A stretch of DNA of 8,233 nucleotides from the NCBI GenBank assembly GCA_022796315.1, contig JAAWIL010000086.1, positions 1-8,233 on the forward strand, written 5' to 3'. Positions 5,444 through 8,233 of the stretch are shown one piece after another. The position numbers were made by a program, and so were the translations under genes. Each line of letters opens with the position of its first letter. Position 1 is the first letter of the stretch. The stretch comes from Oscillibacter sp. GTDB lineage: Bacteria > Bacillota > Clostridia > Oscillospirales > Oscillospiraceae. Below the pieces are notes generated by a model. The model did no database searches. It worked only from the letters and a program-made list of their open reading frames with translations, and was not told where the DNA came from.

Positions 5444-6175
5444 ATGGGACTTTTTGATCGCTTCAAAAAAAAGGAACCGCCTCCGAAGGAGGAGCTCCAG
5501 GAAGAGGAGGAGACCCGAATCTACTCCGGAATGCGGGTAGAGGTCACCACCCTGGAAAACCGCCTGCTTTTCGACGGCAAGCTCATGAGCCCCTGGAACG
5601 GCCAGGCGGAGCTCTACCAGTTCTCTCAGGATCTGAATTCCGGGGACCTGCCCTCTGCGGACGCGCCCTCCGGGGAGGCGCCCTCTGAGGAGCCGGAGCC
5701 CGTCCGGGTGCTGATCCGGGGCTACAACGACCGCACCCGGAAGGCGGTGTATATGGAGGGAAGCATCTCCCCGCTGCCCAAGCACATCTGGCACGTGGAG
5801 GACCTGGTGATCTGCAAGGAGAACAACGACCGGGCCTTCTTCCGGCTGGACACCAACGTGGACGCGGCCTTCACCCCCTTCGGCGGCTTCGGCGTCCGGG
5901 AGGAGCATCCCTGCCGGCTGGTGAACATCAGCATCGGGGGCGCCTGCATCAGCACTCCCTACGTCTTCCACGACGGCGACAAGCTCCTTCTGAAGGTGAA
6001 GCTGCTGGAGGACCGGGATACCTCCATTGTCTTCTGCCAGGTGCTGCGGATCATTGAGAAGGACGGCGGAAGCTTTGAGTACGGCTGCCGCTTCCTGGAG
6101 CTGAACGAGACGGATCAGGAGAAGATCTCCCAGAGCATCTTCGCCGCCCAGCTGAAGAACCGGGGAACCAACTGA
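5444..6175 (+). CDS. PilZ-domain c-di-GMP receptor with N-terminal YcgR-like domain
   Basis: A 243-residue protein. The PilZ domain spans about 127-235 and shows both halves of the c-di-GMP binding signature: RAFFR (R130, R134; RxxxR) and NISIGG (N161, S163, G166; [D/N]xSxxG). It closes with FEYGCRFLEL, typical of PilZ. Residues 25-125 form a second beta-rich region, probably of the YcgR N-terminal type, interrupted by a Ser/Glu/Pro/Ala linker at about 66-87. A charged Lys/Glu-rich stretch follows the N-terminal MGLFDRFKKK. AAAGGA (5434-5439) lies 4 bases before the start. Its position directly behind the diguanylate cyclase suggests that it reads the signal made there. YcgR relatives brake flagella, but no flagellar gene is visible, so the target is unknown. 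Confidence 0.88.
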   Translation: MGLFDRFKKKEPPPKEELQEEEETRIYSGMRVEVTTLENRLLFDGKLMSPWNGQAELYQFSQDLNSGDLPSADAPSGEAPSEEPEPVRVLIRGYNDRTRKAVYMEGSISPLPKHIWHVEDLVICKENNDRAFFRLDTNVDAAFTPFGGFGVREEHPCRLVNISIGGACISTPYVFHDGDKLLLKVKLLEDRDTSIVFCQVLRIIEKDGGSFEYGCRFLELNETDQEKISQSIFAAQLKNRGTN

Positions 6176-6371
6176 GGAGGGCCGGATCTGCTATCTCATC
6201 GGCGTGCGGAAGTCCGTCCGGGCCGCCCTGGGAAAGACCTTTGGGGACACGGTCCATGTGGCGGTCACCCGGCGGCAGCGCGGTCTGACCCGTGAAAAAC
6301 GTCCCTGGACGGTCCGGCGCGCTGGAACGTCAGAAAAATGGATTGATGAAACAGAAGGTGGAGAAACATGA
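6156..6371 (+). pseudogene. Remnant of a DUF1905-family gene (3' part only)
   Basis: Directly behind the PilZ stop, in a different frame, 6177-6281 reads EEGRICYLIGVRKSV followed by RAALGKTFGDTVHVAVTRRQ. This closely resembles the C-terminal end of DUF1905 proteins, small beta-barrel proteins sometimes fused to YdeI-like domains. The usual pattern there is CYLIGxRKxIRxxIGKxxGDTVxVxVxER. The frame is open from 6156 to 6371 but has no ATG start, and the first two thirds of the family's length are missing. It runs about 30 codons past the normal end into the hairpin at 6357-6388. I infer a deletion that removed the 5' part and joined the tail to the PilZ gene. The identification rests on motif memory and is moderately sure. 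Confidence 0.5.
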
Positions 6372-6388
6372 TGTTTCTCCACCCTTTT
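6357..6388 (+). terminator. Terminator of the c-di-GMP operon
   Basis: GGTGGAGAAACA (6357-6368) is perfectly complementary to TGTTTCTCCACC (6372-6383), with a 3-base loop followed by CTTTT. It lies 182 bases after the PilZ stop because the DUF1905 remnant intervenes. It was probably that lost gene's terminator. Confidence 0.65.
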
Positions 6389-6475
6389 CGTGTGCCGCTT
6401 TGTCCGCAGCCGCACAAAAAACGCTTGCGTATGGGGTCGAAATCGTGTAGACTATGCTTACGAGACAGCAGAGGC

Positions 6476-6515
6476 AAAAAGGCAGGGCATGAGGGAGTAC
6501 CAGCCCTCCACGCCC
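6476..6515 (-). terminator. Rho-independent terminator on the minus strand
   Basis: Read on the minus strand, GGGC, then GAGGG, an 8-base loop, CCCTC, and GCCC form a two-part stem (outer pair 6485-6488 with 6512-6515, inner pair 6491-6495 with 6504-6508). TGCC and five Ts (6480-6476) follow. It would end a transcript begun at the promoter at 6577-6605. Confidence 0.55.
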
Positions 6516-6570
6516 CTATACAGGAGACACGTTAAGCACAGTCCCACACAGCAGAAATTTTCTGCGTCCA
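6476..6570 (-). ncRNA. Candidate minus-strand small RNA of about 95 nt
   Basis: A good sigma-A promoter upstream and an intrinsic terminator downstream delimit a transcript of about 95 bases with no gene in it. It contains a GCAGAA-loop-TTCTGC hairpin (6551-6565) near its 5' end. It does not match any small RNA family that I can recall. It is antisense to the folded + strand region, so both could be parts of one regulatory locus. Expression is not shown by the sequence. Confidence 0.35.
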
Positions 6571-6576
6571 AAGTTC

Positions 6577-6605
6577 ATTATAACGGTTTTCCCGGCAATC
6601 ATCAA
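6577..6605 (-). promoter_or_regulatory. Minus-strand sigma-A promoter in the intergenic region
   Basis: On the minus strand TTGATG (6605-6600) and a perfect TATAAT (6582-6577) are 17 bases apart, ten of twelve positions matching consensus. No minus-strand protein gene follows before the terminator at 6476-6515. Confidence 0.55.
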
Positions 6606-6637
6606 TGGGGAAATCCGGTGGACGTGTGCGTAGCTTC

Positions 6638-6677
6638 AGCGGTGTAGGGATCAGCCCTGCGCCGCTTTTGTTATCTT
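6638..6677 (+). terminator. Rho-independent terminator upstream of the SLH gene
   Basis: AGCGGTGTAGGG (6638-6649) pairs over 12 contiguous positions with CCCTGCGCCGCT (6655-6666), with a 5-base loop and a following TTTGTTATCTT. Two of the pairs are U-G wobbles on the + strand and would be mismatches on the minus strand, so the + strand is the functional sense. It ends either a separate + strand RNA or an attenuated leader of the SLH gene. Confidence 0.6.
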
Positions 6678-6692
6678 GATGGGAACACCTGC

Positions 6693-6745
6693 GGGGGCCG
6701 GGAGACCCGCCCCCAAAGGCCGAACCATTGAGACGGGGGAACCCC
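6693..6745 (+). promoter_or_regulatory. Structured leader just before the SLH gene, with a segment resembling part of a c-di-AMP (ydaO) riboswitch
   Basis: GGGGGC (6693-6698) pairs with GCCCCC (6709-6714), with GGG-AGA-CCC inside. It is followed by GGCCGAACC, then GAGACGGGGGAACCCC ending at 6745. The order GCCGAA-CC, then ACGGnGGAACC, recalls the 5' half of the ydaO/yuaA c-di-AMP riboswitch. The 3' half (the GACAGCUAAC region) is absent and the ribosome binding site follows within 13 bases. A truncated or decayed element, or chance, is possible. Confidence 0.25.
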
Positions 6746-6771
6746 TATAAAAAAACGAAGGAGAGACCGAT

Positions 6772-7995
6772 ATGCGTAAAAAAGTTCTGTCCCTCGCGCT
6801 GGCCCTGGCGATGTGCCTGGGTCTGACCGTCCCCGCCCTTGCGGCAGAGAAGCCAAAAGATGCAAAAGAGGCGTTTCAAAATGTCTCTTTGCGCTATCCT
6901 CTGGGCAATGGCGTTGACGGAACCTTTGATTTCGGCATCAGCGTAGAAAAACCCTGGACCCAGTTTTATCAGGATTGGATTGAGGAAGACGGCAAAGAAG
7001 TGACCCATGCTATGGACGGTTACCTCGTGATGCGGAAGAACACGGTTTTTACCCTGACCAATTCCGACCCCGCCGGCAGCACCTCCTTTATGCGGATCTA
7101 TCTGACCACCTATACCAATCGCGGGAATAACCGGTATGAGCATGAAGCCTGGCCCCACCGCGAGTATTTGACCCGCAAGGATGGTTTTCTCGGTGATGAG
7201 TGTGATCCGGATGATGCCGGCGGCCTGGTAGAGCTGACGGGCGGGCAATCCTTCCAGTTCACTCTGCCGGATGCGGGCGCGGACGTTATCTACGAGCTGG
7301 AAATTGAAAAATACTATCCGGAATTTGAGCATGAGACCACAGACGAAGCGGGAAACACCTATCCTGTCACGCCCTATTGGTACCGCTATCTGTACCTGAA
7401 GGTGGATGAGGCCGCCGTGGACCAGGGCCTGAAGGATCTGGGAGACGCAGGAACCTCCCCTGAGCCCGCCGCCCCCGCCGCCGGGAACAGGTTCACCGAC
7501 GTGGCGGACTCCTCCCCCTACAAGGACGCCATCCTCTGGGCGGTGGAAAAGGAGATCACCTCCGGCACCACCAAAACCACCTTCTCCCCCAACACGAACT
7601 GCTCCACCGCGCAGATTCTCACGTTCCTCTGGCGGGCCAACGGCTCCCCCAAGCCCGCCAAAAGCAATCCCTTCACCGATGTGAAGAGCGGTGAGTACTT
7701 CACGGACGCCGCCGTCTGGGCCCACGAGAAGGGCCTGGTCTCCGGCACGGCCTTCGGCGGGAGCACCCCCTGCACCCGCGCCATGGCGGTGACCTACCTC
7801 TGGAAAGCGGCGGGCAGTCCCAGCGCCAAGGCCGCCAGCTTCACGGACGTCCCCGCTGACGCGGACTACGCCAACGCCGTAGCCTGGGCCGTGGAGCAGG
7901 GCGTGACCGCCGGCACCTCCGACACCACCTTCTCCCCGGACAAGGTCTGCACCCGGGGACAGATTGTCACCTTCCTCCATCGGGCCTCCGCCTGA
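6772..7995 (+). CDS. Secreted protein with three C-terminal S-layer homology (SLH) domains
   Basis: A 407-residue exported protein held on the cell surface. Residues 1-24 are a classic signal peptide (MRKK, hydrophobic core LALALAMCLGLTV, cleavage after PALA). Residues about 26-215 are a unique, aromatic-rich, probably beta-sheet region that I do not recognise. A Pro/Ala-rich linker (about 225-238) leads to SLH repeats at about 240-292, 299-350 and 356-407. Each begins FTDV and contains an AxxWAxExxxxxG-type helix. SLH triplets bind pyruvylated secondary cell-wall polymer. The anchoring TRAE-like motif reads STAQ, TRAM and TRGQ, so the first repeat is degenerate. The start follows AAGGAG (6758-6763) at 8 bases. 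The N-terminal half is visibly less GC-rich than the SLH half. Monocistronic, ending in a strong terminator. Confidence 0.93.
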   Translation: MRKKVLSLALALAMCLGLTVPALAAEKPKDAKEAFQNVSLRYPLGNGVDGTFDFGISVEKPWTQFYQDWIEEDGKEVTHAMDGYLVMRKNTVFTLTNSDPAGSTSFMRIYLTTYTNRGNNRYEHEAWPHREYLTRKDGFLGDECDPDDAGGLVELTGGQSFQFTLPDAGADVIYELEIEKYYPEFEHETTDEAGNTYPVTPYWYRYLYLKVDEAAVDQGLKDLGDAGTSPEPAAPAAGNRFTDVADSSPYKDAILWAVEKEITSGTTKTTFSPNTNCSTAQILTFLWRANGSPKPAKSNPFTDVKSGEYFTDAAVWAHEKGLVSGTAFGGSTPCTRAMAVTYLWKAAGSPSAKAASFTDVPADADYANAVAWAVEQGVTAGTSDTTFSPDKVCTRGQIVTFLHRASA

Positions 7996-8009
7996 TGCCG
8001 CGCCTTCCG

Positions 8010-8043
8010 CCCCCCGGGACCAGACGGTCCCGGGGGGATTTTT
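8010..8043 (+). terminator. Strong Rho-independent terminator of the SLH gene
   Basis: CCCCCCGGGACC (8010-8021) pairs perfectly with GGTCCCGGGGGG (8026-8037) around AGAC and is followed by ATTTTT. It lies 14 bases after the stop codon. Confidence 0.93.
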
Positions 8044-8045
8044 AT

Positions 8046-8076
8046 GGGGGAGTTCCCCCAGCAGGTGAACTCCCCC
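8046..8076. other. Second hairpin behind the SLH terminator
   Basis: GGGGGAGTTC (8046-8055) pairs perfectly with GAACTCCCCC (8067-8076). There is no T run on the + strand. On the minus strand the following bases are ATAAAAATCC, so it is not a clean terminator there either. It lies 15 bases past the stop of the small minus-strand ORF in the right-hand repeat. Confidence 0.5.
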
Positions 8077-8091
8077 TTGCGATCCTATGCC

Positions 8092-8217
8092 TCAGCCGCA
8101 GTCCCACGTATAGAACACATCGGAAAAATCCCGGCGCTTCAGAGCCTGTTTAAAATCTCCCCGCGCATGTCTTGGCGGCGTATTATCCGCCCTGACTGCG
8201 TTAAAAATCCTTGCCAT
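8092..8217 (-). CDS. Possible 41-residue small protein encoded by the repeat and its flank
   Basis: On the minus strand an ATG inside the right repeat copy opens a complete 41-codon frame beginning MARIFNAVRADNTPP and ending RRDFSDVFYTWDCG. The first 26 codons lie in the repeat and the rest in unique sequence. No ribosome binding site precedes the ATG (upstream is GGCATCCTGACGG), which argues against translation. The product would be a basic, unstructured peptide. The two repeat copies differ at one silent position within the shared frame and one Val/Ala position at its edge, too few to judge coding constraint. A by-product of the repeat is the more likely reading. Confidence 0.2.
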   Translation of the reverse strand: MARIFNAVRADNTPPRHARGDFKQALKRRDFSDVFYTWDCG

Positions 8218-8233
8218 CCGTCAGGATGCCTGC
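8141..8233 (-). repeat. Right arm of the 93-bp inverted repeat
   Basis: This is the reverse complement of 31-123 at 91 of 93 positions and runs to the last base of the window. Because the left copy may continue outward for up to 30 bases with its own palindrome, the right copy is probably cut by the window edge. Confidence 0.9.

Larger units (their letters stand above)
6389..6771. other. Non-coding stretch of about 380 bases with dense secondary structure
   Basis: No convincing gene is present. The frames that cross it lack binding sites and family motifs. The stretch is less GC-rich than the flanking genes. From left to right it holds a hairpin that acts as a minus-strand terminator (6476-6515), a + strand three-way-junction-like fold (6537-6628), a minus-strand promoter (6577-6605), a + strand intrinsic terminator (6638-6677), a very stable hairpin (6693-6714) and a GCCGAACC...GGGGGAACCCC segment (6719-6745) just before the SLH gene. 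Confidence 0.6.

Noticed and set aside
6390..6647. 85-codon + frame in the intergenic region
   Set aside because: No binding site, no recognisable motif, and it crosses several stem-loops. It is better explained as non-coding RNA.
6389..6771. Known RNA classes considered for this region: c-di-GMP-I riboswitch, cobalamin, T-box, lysine, SRP RNA, tmRNA
   Set aside because: The diagnostic core sequences of each class that I can recall are absent on both strands. The c-di-GMP riboswitch was tested because of the neighbouring cyclase.
6745..7980. 411-codon minus-strand frame antisense to the SLH gene
   Set aside because: The long open frame arises from GC-biased codon structure of the SLH gene, which has a signal peptide and three SLH repeats on the + strand.
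7493..7995. SLH repeats as a DNA-level tandem repeat
   Set aside because: The three units are similar only as protein. Nucleotide identity between them is too low to call a DNA repeat.

Overview
This is a GC-rich, spore-forming Firmicute window, most likely a gut Oscillospiraceae (Flavonifractor/Oscillibacter/Lawsonibacter-like). The evidence is spoIIP, a Zn-type S18 in an rpsF-ssb-rpsR operon, an SLH-anchored exported protein, AAGGAGG ribosome binding sites and TTGACA/TATAAT promoters. The lineage is inferred from these features; no search was run.

Layout. Bases 31-123 and 8141-8233 are the two arms of a 93-base inverted repeat (91 of 93 identical). The window stops inside the right copy, so it may be a contig that ended at a dispersed repeat. 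From the left come nfo (endonuclease IV, + strand), then spoIIP (+), then an unrecognised 160-residue acidic protein (+). The convergent ribosomal/replication operon rpsF-ssb-rpsR lies on the minus strand, with hairpins between the converging ends. A divergent promoter region (about 4242-4492) separates rpsF from a two-gene c-di-GMP operon: a receiver-GGDEF diguanylate cyclase followed 27 bases later by a PilZ c-di-GMP receptor. Next come a decayed DUF1905 gene tail and a roughly 400-base non-coding stretch that appears to be a structured RNA locus. The last gene is a secreted protein with three SLH domains and a strong terminator.

How the parts work together. The cyclase would make c-di-GMP when its receiver is phosphorylated. 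It keeps an RxxD product-inhibition site. The PilZ protein keeps both halves of the c-di-GMP binding motif and is the obvious local effector. No flagellar or pilus gene is present to name the output. The rpsF operon has a near-consensus promoter and a structured leader that may be the S6:S18 autoregulatory element.

The ordinary genes are secure. The least explained parts are the 6390-6770 intergenic region (a three-way-junction-like fold plus intrinsic terminator on the + strand, and an independent promoter and terminator on the minus strand), a c-di-AMP-riboswitch-like fragment just before the SLH gene, and the flanking inverted repeat with its small ORF. No defence system, CRISPR array, transposase, tRNA or rRNA was seen.
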